Positions 1-8,516 of a stretch of DNA of 64,000 bases are shown here, one piece after another. Position 1 is the first letter of the stretch. Each line of letters begins with the position of its first letter. Source of the stretch: CAVUOA01 sp963742955 (GTDB taxonomy: Bacteria > Bacteroidota > Ignavibacteria > Tepidaquicellales > OLB5); the NCBI GenBank assembly GCA_963742955.1, contig CAVUOA010000008.1:682001-746000 (forward strand), read 5' to 3'. Under the pieces are notes generated by a model that saw nothing but the letters and a program-made list of their open reading frames with translations, made no database searches and had not been told where the DNA came from. Position numbers and translations under genes: made by a program.

Positions 1-4
1 AAAT

Positions 5-3000
5 ATGAGAAAATTTATTTTACTCATCATCCTGGTCAGTATATTTTTGCAGCATCAGCTAAATGCGCAAACTAATATAACTTCAAGCACATTCGGCGAT
101 ATTATGGCGCGCCAAATAGGTCCCGCAGTAATGAGCGGAAGAATCACCGCAATAGACGGCGTAAACAATGACCCGCGTATACTTTATGTAGGATGCGCCG
201 GCGGCGGTGTATGGAAAACCATTACGGGCGGAACAATGTTTAAATCCGTATTCGATAAATACTGCCAGTCAATAGGCGCTGTTACTATTGACCAGAAGAA
301 TCCCGATGTTGTATGGGTAGGCACGGGAGAATCCAACATGAGAAACTCAATTTCTATCGGTGACGGAGTTTACAAAACCGATAATGGCGGTGACAGCTGG
401 AAGCTCATGGGGCTCGAAGGCACGCAGCAAATAAGTAAAATCATTGTTGACCCCGAAAACAGCAATGTAGTATATGTTGCAGCGCCGGGTCCGCTCTGGA
501 GCGATAGCCCTGATAGAGGTTTGTTTAAAACAACAGACGGAGGCTTAAGCTGGGAAAAGATTCTTTATGTGAACGAAAAAACCGGATGCGCCGATATTAT
601 AATCAATCCGAAAGACCACAATGTAATTTATGCATCTATGTGGCAGTTCAGGCGCAGACCGTGGAGCTTCTCATCCGGCGGCGAGGGAAGCGGGCTCTTT
701 AAAAGCGTTGACGGCGGTGTTACATGGAACAGAATCGACCAGTCATTTTCTGAAGATGGAGTATTAGGAAGAATATGCCTTGCAATTTCACCGAGCGACC
801 CCAATAACATTTACGCAATTGCCGAATCGAAAAATACGGGATTATATAACTCACTCGATGGCGGCGTAACATGGAAACGCAACAGCACATCGGATAATGT
901 TACTGCGCGCCCGTTTTATTTCAGTGTGCTGGTTGTTGACCCGACCGATGCAAAAAGAATTTACCGCCCCGCATTTTCGCTTTCAATAAGCGATGACGGC
1001 GGGCAATCGTTCCGCGAAGCTTCCAACGAAGGCGGATGGGTGCACTCGGACATGCATGCTCTATGGATTAATCCCAAAAACCCGCAGAACCTCTACCTCG
1101 GTACAGACGGCGGCGTATATGTTTCATATGATAGAGGCAACAACTGGATGTTCTTAAGCAACCTGCCTGTATCTCAGTATTATCACGTTACTGTAGATAT
1201 GCATAAACCGGCTTACAATGTTTACGGGGGACTTCAGGATAACGGCTGCTGGGAAGGACCCTCAAGCTCACCCGGCGGAGTGCGGAATTCAAGCTGGACA
1301 CCGCTCGGGTTCGGTGACGGCTTCAGCGTAGTACCTGATTTAAAAAATACGAATATAGTTTACTGGGAATGGCAGGGCGGAAATATAAACAGGCTAAACA
1401 GGCTCACCAACGAGAGCAAAGATATTAAACCCTACCCGCTGAAAGACGAGAAGCTCCGCTTCAACTGGAATACACCGATTTACCAAAGCCCAAATCACCC
1501 CGGCACAATTTATATAGGCGCGCAGTTCCTTTACCGTACATCTGATGAAGGCGATTCGTGGGATAAGATTTCACCTGACCTTACTACCAATGACCCCGAA
1601 AAACAGAAGCAGGAAGAATCGGGCGGTCTTTCGGTTGATAACTCATCGGCAGAAAACCACTGCACAATTTATACGATTTGCGAATCACCGGTTGACGATA
1701 ATATTATCTGGGTTGGAACCGATGACGGCAACCTGCAGGTAACAAATAATAACGGCGAAAAATGGCGGAACGTTGTAAGAAATGTTCCTAACCTTCCGGA
1801 GAGCACATGGGTATCGAGCGTTGAGGCAAGCAGGTATCATAAAAATTCCGCTTATGCAACATTTGACGGACACGCTTTGGGTGATATGAAACCCTACATA
1901 TACAAGACAAACGACCTTGGTAAAACATGGATACAAATTTCTACTCCCGATATTAAAGGTTATGTGCACAGAATTCTTGAAGACCCGGTAAATCCTGATT
2001 TGCTGTTTGCAGGAACTGTGTTCGGGCTTTACCTCACAATTGACGGCGGCAAAACATGGGTGCAGTATACAGGAAATGTTCCGAACTGTGAAGTTCGGGA
2101 TATGATAATCCAGCCCGAAACAAATGACCTTGTTCTTGCAACACACGGAAGGGGAATTTATATAATTGATGACATAACACCTTTCAGGCACATGAATAAA
2201 AAAGTTCTTGAATCGGACGCATATATTCTTCCTTCAAGACCGAACTATTTTGCCTCACCTGATTTCAGCGGAGCATTTCCTAACGAAGCCGGAAATTACA
2301 GAGGACCCAATGCGGAGCAGGATGCGGTAATTACGTATTACCTGAAAGAACGCGCAGTAATAGGCGATTTCAAAGTAGAAATTTATAATGATAAAGGCGA
2401 ACTGATGATAACTCTGCCCGGTTCAAAACGAAAAGGCTTAAACCGTGTTACATGGGATATGCGGCTCAAGCCGCCAAGAGTCGCAAAAGCAGTAAGCCTT
2501 GAGTTTGCAGGCTTTACGGGACCCGCTGTTCCGGAAGGGACGTATACAATTAAGCTGATTAAAGGCGATAAGACATACACGGGCAAAATGGATATAAAAA
2601 TCGACCCGAACTCAATCCACTCTAAAGATGACATTGAAAAACAGAGTGAAGCGGTAATGGAATTATTCCATATGCAGGAAGACCTTGCATTTATTGTAGA
2701 TAATATTTTAAAAGTGCAGGGTGAAGCGTCCAGGCTTGCGGGAAGTGATAAGACTCCGCCGGAATTAGTAAGTCCTCTTAAGACGCTCAACGATTCACTC
2801 GAAATTCTCCGCAAAACACTGGTTGCAACAAAAGAAGGCAGAATAACCGGTGAAGAGCGGCTTAGAGAAAATCTTGGCTGGGTGTACGGTCAGATTGTGG
2901 GTTACTTCGGCAAGCCTACCGATTCACAGATTGACAGGATAAAAGGATTGAAGAATGACCTTGATAAAGCAAAAAAATCAGCGGAAGATATTTACACTAA

Positions 3001-3100
3001 TCAACTTCAGAAAATAAACGGTGAGCTTCAGAAAGCAGGGATGAAAAAGATTGAGCTTATAACAAGAGATGAGTTTGATAAAAAGGATGAGAAAAAATAA
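5..3100 (+). CDS. Secreted VPS10/BNR-type beta-propeller protein
   Basis: A 1031-residue exported protein. Residues 1-22 form a signal peptide (hydrophobic core, cleavage after NAQ). Much of the protein (about 35-740) consists of repeated propeller blades with the sortilin/BNR signature, for example GLFKTTDGGLSWEKI, GLFKSVDGGVTWNRI and GVYKTDNGGDSWKL. The remainder is a beta-sandwich-like stretch followed by a helical tail rich in Lys and Glu. Proteins of this length and pattern are often annotated as glycosyl hydrolase or VPS10-domain protein, but no catalytic residues can be assigned, so the substrate is unknown. It has no T9SS sorting tail. The ATG at position 5 fits because the signal peptide starts there, although the upstream region is outside the window. 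A strong hairpin terminator follows. Confidence 0.85.
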   Translation: MRKFILLIILVSIFLQHQLNAQTNITSSTFGDIMARQIGPAVMSGRITAIDGVNNDPRILYVGCAGGGVWKTITGGTMFKSVFDKYCQSIGAVTIDQKNPDVVWVGTGESNMRNSISIGDGVYKTDNGGDSWKLMGLEGTQQISKIIVDPENSNVVYVAAPGPLWSDSPDRGLFKTTDGGLSWEKILYVNEKTGCADIIINPKDHNVIYASMWQFRRRPWSFSSGGEGSGLFKSVDGGVTWNRIDQSFSEDGVLGRICLAISPSDPNNIYAIAESKNTGLYNSLDGGVTWKRNSTSDNVTARPFYFSVLVVDPTDAKRIYRPAFSLSISDDGGQSFREASNEGGWVHSDMHALWINPKNPQNLYLGTDGGVYVSYDRGNNWMFLSNLPVSQYYHVTVDMHKPAYNVYGGLQDNGCWEGPSSSPGGVRNSSWTPLGFGDGFSVVPDLKNTNIVYWEWQGGNINRLNRLTNESKDIKPYPLKDEKLRFNWNTPIYQSPNHPGTIYIGAQFLYRTSDEGDSWDKISPDLTTNDPEKQKQEESGGLSVDNSSAENHCTIYTICESPVDDNIIWVGTDDGNLQVTNNNGEKWRNVVRNVPNLPESTWVSSVEASRYHKNSAYATFDGHALGDMKPYIYKTNDLGKTWIQISTPDIKGYVHRILEDPVNPDLLFAGTVFGLYLTIDGGKTWVQYTGNVPNCEVRDMIIQPETNDLVLATHGRGIYIIDDITPFRHMNKKVLESDAYILPSRPNYFASPDFSGAFPNEAGNYRGPNAEQDAVITYYLKERAVIGDFKVEIYNDKGELMITLPGSKRKGLNRVTWDMRLKPPRVAKAVSLEFAGFTGPAVPEGTYTIKLIKGDKTYTGKMDIKIDPNSIHSKDDIEKQSEAVMELFHMQEDLAFIVDNILKVQGEASRLAGSDKTPPELVSPLKTLNDSLEILRKTLVATKEGRITGEERLRENLGWVYGQIVGYFGKPTDSQIDRIKGLKNDLDKAKKSAEDIYTNQLQKINGELQKAGMKKIELITRDEFDKKDEKK

Positions 3101-3112
3101 ACCTCACTCGCT

Positions 3113-3149
3113 AGCCCCCTTTCCTAATTAGGAGAGGGGGCTTTTTTTT
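3113..3149. terminator. Bidirectional hairpin terminator
   Basis: AGCCCCCT and AGGGGGCT arms close around a TCC/GGA inner stem, followed by eight T residues on the plus strand. It lies between the convergent propeller gene and L,D-transpeptidase gene. The CCCCTCTCC-AGGAGAGGGG core belongs to a repeat family seen elsewhere in the window (near 28345 and 39540). Confidence 0.75.
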
Positions 3150-3155
3150 AAACCT

Positions 3156-3704
3156 TCACGGATAAATCGCTATCGGAGTTCCTTCATCAACTAACGTCCA
3201 GATTTCATCCATTTCATCATTTGTTACTGCAATGCAGCCGTCAGTCCAGTCTGTGTTTGTATAATAATTCTCAAGGAACTGTAATTTATTCGGCAAGCCG
3301 TGAATCATTATATCGCCTCCCGGAGAGAAACCGGATTTTTCGGCATTAAGTTTATCCTTCTCATTTGGATATGAAATATGAATAGCAAGATGATAACTGC
3401 TGTTCTCAGCTTTCCTGTCCAAAACATAACTGCCTTCGGGAGTTTTTTTATCACCTTCTTTTTGTTTATGACCAATAGGATTTTTTCCTAAAGATATGCT
3501 GTATGTTTTTATTTCTTTACCACGGCTTAATAACGTCATAGCATGCTTAGACTTAAAAACTACCACAGAATCTATTTTAACGCCATCGGGGATTTTAACT
3601 TCGCTTTTATTTATTTCTTTTTTGGGAAACATGATATGGTAAGCTGTGTAGAATACCGCCAAAACCAGTAAAGTGGAAAATAATGCGATAATTAATTTTT
3701 TCAA
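3156..3704 (-). CDS. L,D-transpeptidase (YkuD family, YafK-like)
   Basis: A 182-residue protein with one N-terminal membrane anchor (about residues 4-24) and a periplasmic YkuD-type catalytic domain. The active-site region reads IMIHGLPN and then DWTDGCIAVTNDEMDEIW, giving the family's conserved His and the nucleophilic Cys in DGCIAV. An upstream segment, GHKQKEGDKKTPEG, matches the conserved substrate-side motif. Such enzymes make 3-3 crosslinks in peptidoglycan or attach proteins to it; which applies here cannot be told. It starts 14 nt after the stop of the upstream membrane glycosyltransferase-like gene on the same strand, so the two are probably co-transcribed. Confidence 0.9.
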   Translation of the reverse strand: MKKLIIALFSTLLVLAVFYTAYHIMFPKKEINKSEVKIPDGVKIDSVVVFKSKHAMTLLSRGKEIKTYSISLGKNPIGHKQKEGDKKTPEGSYVLDRKAENSSYHLAIHISYPNEKDKLNAEKSGFSPGGDIMIHGLPNKLQFLENYYTNTDWTDGCIAVTNDEMDEIWTLVDEGTPIAIYP

Positions 3705-3718
3705 TTTTTTAAAAAATT

Positions 3719-5356
3719 TCAGTTACCGGTTTCTTTATACATACCGGATTCGGCCACGCCGGGAGGCAGGTATTGTGAATTATTTTTCAGGTTTTTAATA
3801 AGATTATCATTTTCAGCAGGGTCAACGGCATAAAACGAAACCACATCTGAACCGCAGACATGATTATTAAAAATTTTATTCACTGCTTTTTCCCATTTTG
3901 TCGAAATATGCTTTTTCCGTGAGCAGCAAACCATTAGAAAATAAAATCGAAATTTTAAAATTTCTTGTGTGTGCAAGGTACCTAAGGTCATCAGCAGAAT
4001 AATTCTTTCTTTTCAGTTCCAGCACTTCATAATCAGCCAGCCCGTAGAGGTCCGTCATTTTAATATCGTCAAAAAAACCCACAGCGCCCACATCGTTGAC
4101 AGCAATTTCTCTGCCGTTATAAAAGCGTTTCACAAACCCTGCTATCTGGTACTGTTTTTCATATATATTAGCCGACATCTGAACAGCATTGGCAAGCAGT
4201 GCATTAGAGCGGTAGTCATATATCAGTAAAATTTCAATAATCACAAAAACGGTCAATCCGTAAATTAGGGTTTTAACTTTTGTAGCAACGGATTCTTCAA
4301 AGATGTTCTGTTCCTGAAATATATTATTGGGAGAACGAAAACAGCAGCAGCCAGCAAAAAAGCCTGGTACCTTGCGGTAAAATTTACCCGCGAGAAAATA
4401 AAATACATTGCAGCGTTAACTAAAAGAAAAAATATCAGCAGAAGGTCTCTTACATAAACAGGCTGCAATTCATTTTTATGCTTCGTGAAATAAACAATGC
4501 CTGCAATCAACAGCACAGCAGCCAGGGAGAGGACGGCAATATTAAAGGGAGTAAGCGATTTGGATAATATAAAAGATAAAGACTGAAACAAGTTCCATGA
4601 TACGTTGTTCCCGTTCATGAGCAGCTTAAATATTATTGATATAGGAACCGGCGGCCAGCCTTTTGAAACAGAAATTAAGCCAAAAACTGAAATCGGAACA
4701 GTTCCGCTCAGAAATACAAGCAGCGCATAGAATATTTTCTTTTGCACCAGCAGCACCAATACAAGCAGAAAAATTGAAAGAAGCCCCTCATATCTTAAAA
4801 GCGGTACTGAAAACGAAAGTAAAACCAGAATAATTATATCTTTTTTCCCCGTTTTAACACCTGAAGCTACTTCTGCTGCATAATAAAAAAACAGAATAGT
4901 AATCAGAGCATGCGCAATATGTTCAAGCCCGGAAACGGCGAGCGAGGGTAAATAAATTAAATAAGACAATAACATAAGCGCGAGGAAAGTATAAATATTT
5001 TTAACTCCTTCCTTTCTGTAAATAGAAAAGAATGCATACAGAAGAATTATTGAAGCAAGTAAGCAAACAATGTAGGGTACAGCTTCACTTGGTCCTGTAA
5101 ACAGGTATACAAATGCCAGTAATGCAGTCCATAATAATGAGGAAGAACATGAAGTAAATGCATATTTTGTAACACCCCATACACCATACTGCGCAAAGTT
5201 TTTTGCCATTGCCATGTGGATATAGGTATCGTCATAATAATATGTGAAATGACCCTGTTCCCGGTTCATTATACTAATAACATAGTACGCAGAGCCAATC
5301 AGAAAAACAGAAACAGATACAATCAACGGCCAGTTCTGCTTAACGAAATTCTTCAT
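3719..5356 (-). CDS. Polytopic GT-C-like membrane glycosyltransferase, two frameshifts
   Basis: Three consecutive minus-strand frames form one protein of about 545 residues. The main part (4265-5356) has about nine transmembrane helices. After the first helix it has a YYDDTYIHMAMA segment, a position where GT-C glycosyltransferases carry their acidic motif. The next frame (3876-4256) continues with a last helix and a periplasmic tail containing AVNDVGAVGFF and DLYGLA, a pattern typical of the C-terminal domains of polyprenyl-phosphate-sugar-dependent transferases. The third frame (3719 to about 3890) supplies the end. Reading frame changes near 4262 (in an A run) and near 3890. Sugar and acceptor are unknown. 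It sits between ftcD and the L,D-transpeptidase gene on the same strand. The frameshifts are probably sequence errors; decay is the alternative. Confidence 0.65.
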
Positions 5357-5422
5357 GTTTACAGAAATAAATTGATATCCAGTTGCTGGTATTTTACCAA
5401 CAACAAAATGCGGGAACGTGAT

Positions 5423-7042
5423 CTACTTTCTTCCTTCCAGAATATCCTCCACCATTTTCAATCCCTTCTTTGCTCTTTCAAGAATTTCCTTAGCTTCCTT
5501 CAAAACTTTGGCTTTGTATTTTTCATCGGTAATCTGCGGGAGGTTTATTTCAACATTCTTAAATGCGCCCCAGATTCCGGTTTCAAGCGATTTAGCGCCT
5601 ACAGCAAGGTCACTTGATGAGGCTATATTGCCGTCGGCTGCCATTTCAAACATCCACGGCCAGCATGAATCGGAAATCTTCATCACGCCGAGCGGAACGT
5701 CAATCGCTTTTTTCAATCCTTCCTGCATTTTTTCTTCACGGAGCTTTTTCTCTTTATCTGTGTCCTTCGGCATTTTCATTGCAATCATGTAATCATTGAA
5801 TGCGTTCGTATCGGCATCAATCATTGGAATAAGCTGTTTCATTGCTTCATGCAGGGGCGGAATATTCTTCCTCATCTTTGAATCAAGCTTCTCGAATTTT
5901 TTATTGCCGTAGCTCATCCAGCCCATCATAGCTCCGAGCGCCGCGCCGAGCGATGCAATTAACGCCGAAACGCTTCCGCCTCCGGGCGCTGAAGTCCGCG
6001 CGCCGACAAGCTCAACAAAATCCCTTACCGATAATGATGCAAGAGGTTCAGTGCCTTTTTCTTCAATCATGTATTCGATAATTCTTTTTTCGGGAATGAA
6101 TTGAGATACCGAGCTTAAACCAAGACGCTCGATTACTAATCTTATTTTCTGTTTCTCATCGAGTATAAATAGATTTTCGTTTTTAATATAATATTCAGCC
6201 GCCATAAGCATTGCTTCAAGCGGAATTAATCCCACAAGCTCGCTTCCGCATACAGCAAGCTTCATTTCTTTGGCGTCTTTAACGCACTCCTCAAACGCAA
6301 CGTGAGGGGGAGTGATTTTATAGTTATCAAGATTAATAGATACCTGCGCCATGTTATATTCATCAACATACCAGCCGATGGCTTTGATTGCTTTTAATCT
6401 TCCCGGTTCGCTTCCGTTTCTTCCCTGCTCGCGGATGTTCAATGCAATGCGGTGCGCCTGCTCTTTGGTTCCGAGTATGTTAACGTTGTATGCAATCAAA
6501 AAGAATCGTGAGCCTGTAGCAGTTGCTCCGGATTTGGGAACAAATTCCTGCGGTCCGAAATCGGGTTTCCATTCGGGTTTATAAATTTTATCTTTGATGC
6601 CTTCATACTCACCTGCGCGGATTTGACGGAGTGATTTCCTATCGGGATTGGTTGACGCTTCTTCATACAAATAAACAGGAACGCCAAGCTCCTCACCGAC
6701 ACGTTTGCCGTAGCGTTTGGAACACTCAACACAATCCTCGGTTGTTACATTAGCAACCGGCACAAAGGGACAAACATCAACAGCGCCCATGCGCGGATGC
6801 TCACCGGAATGTTTTGTCATATCGATTAACTCATACGCAGTTTTAGAAAACTGGAAAGCCGCTTCAACAACTGAATCGGGGTCACCCACGAAAGTAAACA
6901 CGGTGCGGTTGGTTGATTTGCCGGGGTCAACATCGAGCAGTGTAACACCGGGCGTTTTCCTTACAGCCTCTGCGCAGGCATTAATAATTTTTTCATCACG
7001 TCCTTCGGAAATATTGGGAACGCATTCTACTATTTTTCTCAT
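5423..7042 (-). CDS. ftcD: Bifunctional glutamate formimidoyltransferase / formimino-THF cyclodeaminase
   Basis: A 539-residue fusion of the two last enzymes of the histidine-to-glutamate pathway. Residues 1 to about 300 are the formiminotransferase domain (start VECVPNISEGRD; HSGEHPRMGAVDVCPFVP with the catalytic His region). Residues about 335-539 are the cyclodeaminase domain (SAPGGGSVSALIASLGAAL, and DADTNAFNDY). Together they move the formimino group to tetrahydrofolate and release ammonia, giving methenyl-THF. The gene lies directly downstream of hutI on the same strand. The fused arrangement resembles the animal FTCD enzyme and is also known in bacteria. The start is supported by the conserved N-terminus MRKIVECVPNISEG. 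The frame is intact. Confidence 0.95.
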   Translation of the reverse strand: MRKIVECVPNISEGRDEKIINACAEAVRKTPGVTLLDVDPGKSTNRTVFTFVGDPDSVVEAAFQFSKTAYELIDMTKHSGEHPRMGAVDVCPFVPVANVTTEDCVECSKRYGKRVGEELGVPVYLYEEASTNPDRKSLRQIRAGEYEGIKDKIYKPEWKPDFGPQEFVPKSGATATGSRFFLIAYNVNILGTKEQAHRIALNIREQGRNGSEPGRLKAIKAIGWYVDEYNMAQVSINLDNYKITPPHVAFEECVKDAKEMKLAVCGSELVGLIPLEAMLMAAEYYIKNENLFILDEKQKIRLVIERLGLSSVSQFIPEKRIIEYMIEEKGTEPLASLSVRDFVELVGARTSAPGGGSVSALIASLGAALGAMMGWMSYGNKKFEKLDSKMRKNIPPLHEAMKQLIPMIDADTNAFNDYMIAMKMPKDTDKEKKLREEKMQEGLKKAIDVPLGVMKISDSCWPWMFEMAADGNIASSSDLAVGAKSLETGIWGAFKNVEINLPQITDEKYKAKVLKEAKEILERAKKGLKMVEDILEGRK

Positions 7043-7076
7043 GGTATGTTAGTTTGGTCAAGTTTATGGATAATCA

Positions 7077-7084
7077 CAAAGTTA
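7077..7084 (-). promoter_or_regulatory. Possible -7 box upstream of ftcD
   Basis: On the minus strand the sequence TAACTTTG matches the Bacteroidota -7 consensus TAnnTTTG and lies 35 nt upstream of the ftcD ATG. No clear -33 TTG is present at the expected distance, so ftcD may be expressed both from here and by read-through from hutI. Confidence 0.35.
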
Positions 7085-7149
7085 ATGAATATTGAAGAAT
7101 GAAAAAATGAGGAAATAAGTGTGAAAAAAGGCTTTTTAGCTGTGACAAG

Positions 7150-8419
7150 CTAATTAACCGCATATATCATCTCACCATTCTTGATTACGCTTTCAAGCAT
7201 GTTAACTCCGAAATGATAGAACAGATGTTCATATGAAGGCATATCGAAGATTAAAAGGTCAGCCTGTTTGCCAATTTCAATGCTTCCGGTTTTATCCGAA
7301 ATGCCAAGTGATGCTGCTGCGTTTACCGTTACCGCATTTATGATTTCATTTACATTCATGTTCATTCCGCCATTGGCGGATTGAGCAGCCATGCTCATTA
7401 CAAGCTGGATATTTTCTGTCATGCAGCTTCCGGGATTGAAATCAGTTGCTATTGCAACAGGAATATTATTTGCAATTAATTTTCTTGCGGGCGCATAAGG
7501 AATATTGAGAAAATATGAAACCCCCGGCAGAACACACGCCACTATGTTTTTATTCTTAAGCAGATTAATTTCTTTACCTGTCATTACCTCAAGGTGGTCA
7601 ACTGAAATCGCTTTGCTTATTTACTGCGGTTTGGATTCCTCCAACGGAGTGGAACTGGTTTGTATGAAGCTTGGGGATTAACCCGAACTTTATTCCCTGC
7701 TCAAAGATTGCAGTTGTTTCGGTGGGAGTGTAGTAGTTCTTTTCGCAGAACGCATCGATAAATGAAGCGAGTTTTCGTTTTGCAATCTGCGGAATCATTT
7801 CATAGAGAATCGCATCAATATAATCTTTCCGTGATGAATCTTTTGGAAAAGCGTGCGCGCCGAGGAAAGTGGAATAAACATCAATCGGCATTTCATTATT
7901 AAGCTCATTAATCACCTCAAGCATTTTGATTTCGTTCGCAGTATCAAGTCCATAACCGGATTTAGCTTCAATGGTTAGTAACACCGAAGGAGATAGAGCT
8001 CCATATTCTTTCTTTCGCAAGAGCTTTAAGATTTGCTTTCGGGGTTTTCCTTACAGCAGAAACCGTGTTAATAATTCCCCCGCCTGCTTTGGCGATTTCC
8101 TCGTATGATTTGCCCGCCATCCGCATGGCATATTCGTTTGCCCTGTCACCTGCAAACACAAGGTGCGTATGCGAATCAACAAACCCGGGAAAAATAATTT
8201 TCCCGCTTGCATCGATTCTTTCAATAGAGCCTCTGACTTCTGATTTCTTACTTCTAGCTTCTTTCCATCTTTTCCCTATCCATTTAATAACCCGTTCTCT
8301 ATATAAATACTTGCATTGTTCACTACTCCAATATCCGATTGGTGTTTTCCGGAATTAAATTTTCTTCCGTTGGTTCTGCAGGTTACAATTTGTTTTGCGT
8401 TTTCAATAAGTAGTTTCAT
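7150..8419 (-). CDS. hutI: Imidazolonepropionase, three frameshifts
   Basis: One gene of about 420 codons, hydrolysing imidazolonepropionate in histidine degradation. The N-terminus (MKLLIENAKQIVTCRTN) starts at the ATG at 8417-8419. The second segment carries the metal-binding FVDSHTHLVFAGDRANEY, the third TIEAKSGYGL, LGAHAFP and HTNQFHSVGG, and the fourth VDHLEV, ATDFNPGSC and a final GKQADLLIFD. These follow in the order seen in HutI amidohydrolases. Frame changes lie near 8290, near 7978 (one extra A restores GVT-TIEAKSG) and near 7605 (one extra A restores NKQ-AISVDHLEV). Near 8231-8265 the protein has an extra Lys/Arg/Ser-rich stretch encoded by a simple repeat (see findings). It is followed by ftcD, which fits a hut operon. 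Confidence 0.88.
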
Positions 8420-8423
8420 GGTA

Positions 8424-8431
8424 CAAATATA
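8424..8431 (-). promoter_or_regulatory. -7 box giving a near-leaderless hutI mRNA
   Basis: TATATTTG on the minus strand is an exact TAnnTTTG match and ends four bases before the hutI ATG. If it is used, transcription would begin at or within a few bases of the start codon. No -33 TTG is obvious. Confidence 0.45.
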
Positions 8432-8463
8432 AAGAAGCGTAGTTTGAGAATCATGGCATTTAT

Positions 8464-8496
8464 ACTCATCCTACGACTCGAAGTCGCAGGATGAGT
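8464..8496. repeat. Long hairpin, 15-bp stem
   Basis: ACTCATCCTACGACT and AGTCGCAGGATGAGT pair with one mismatch around a CGA loop. It lies between the end of the broken metalloprotease gene and hutI. Neither side has a T run, so it is better seen as a palindromic repeat than a canonical terminator. A related short palindrome (GTCATACG...CGTATGAC) occurs near 24219. Confidence 0.6.
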
Positions 8497-8516
8497 GATG
8501 TTTAACAATTACAATT

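Noticed and set aside
8464..8496. Classical terminator of the metalloprotease gene
   Set aside because: The hairpin is strong, but no T run follows on either strand.
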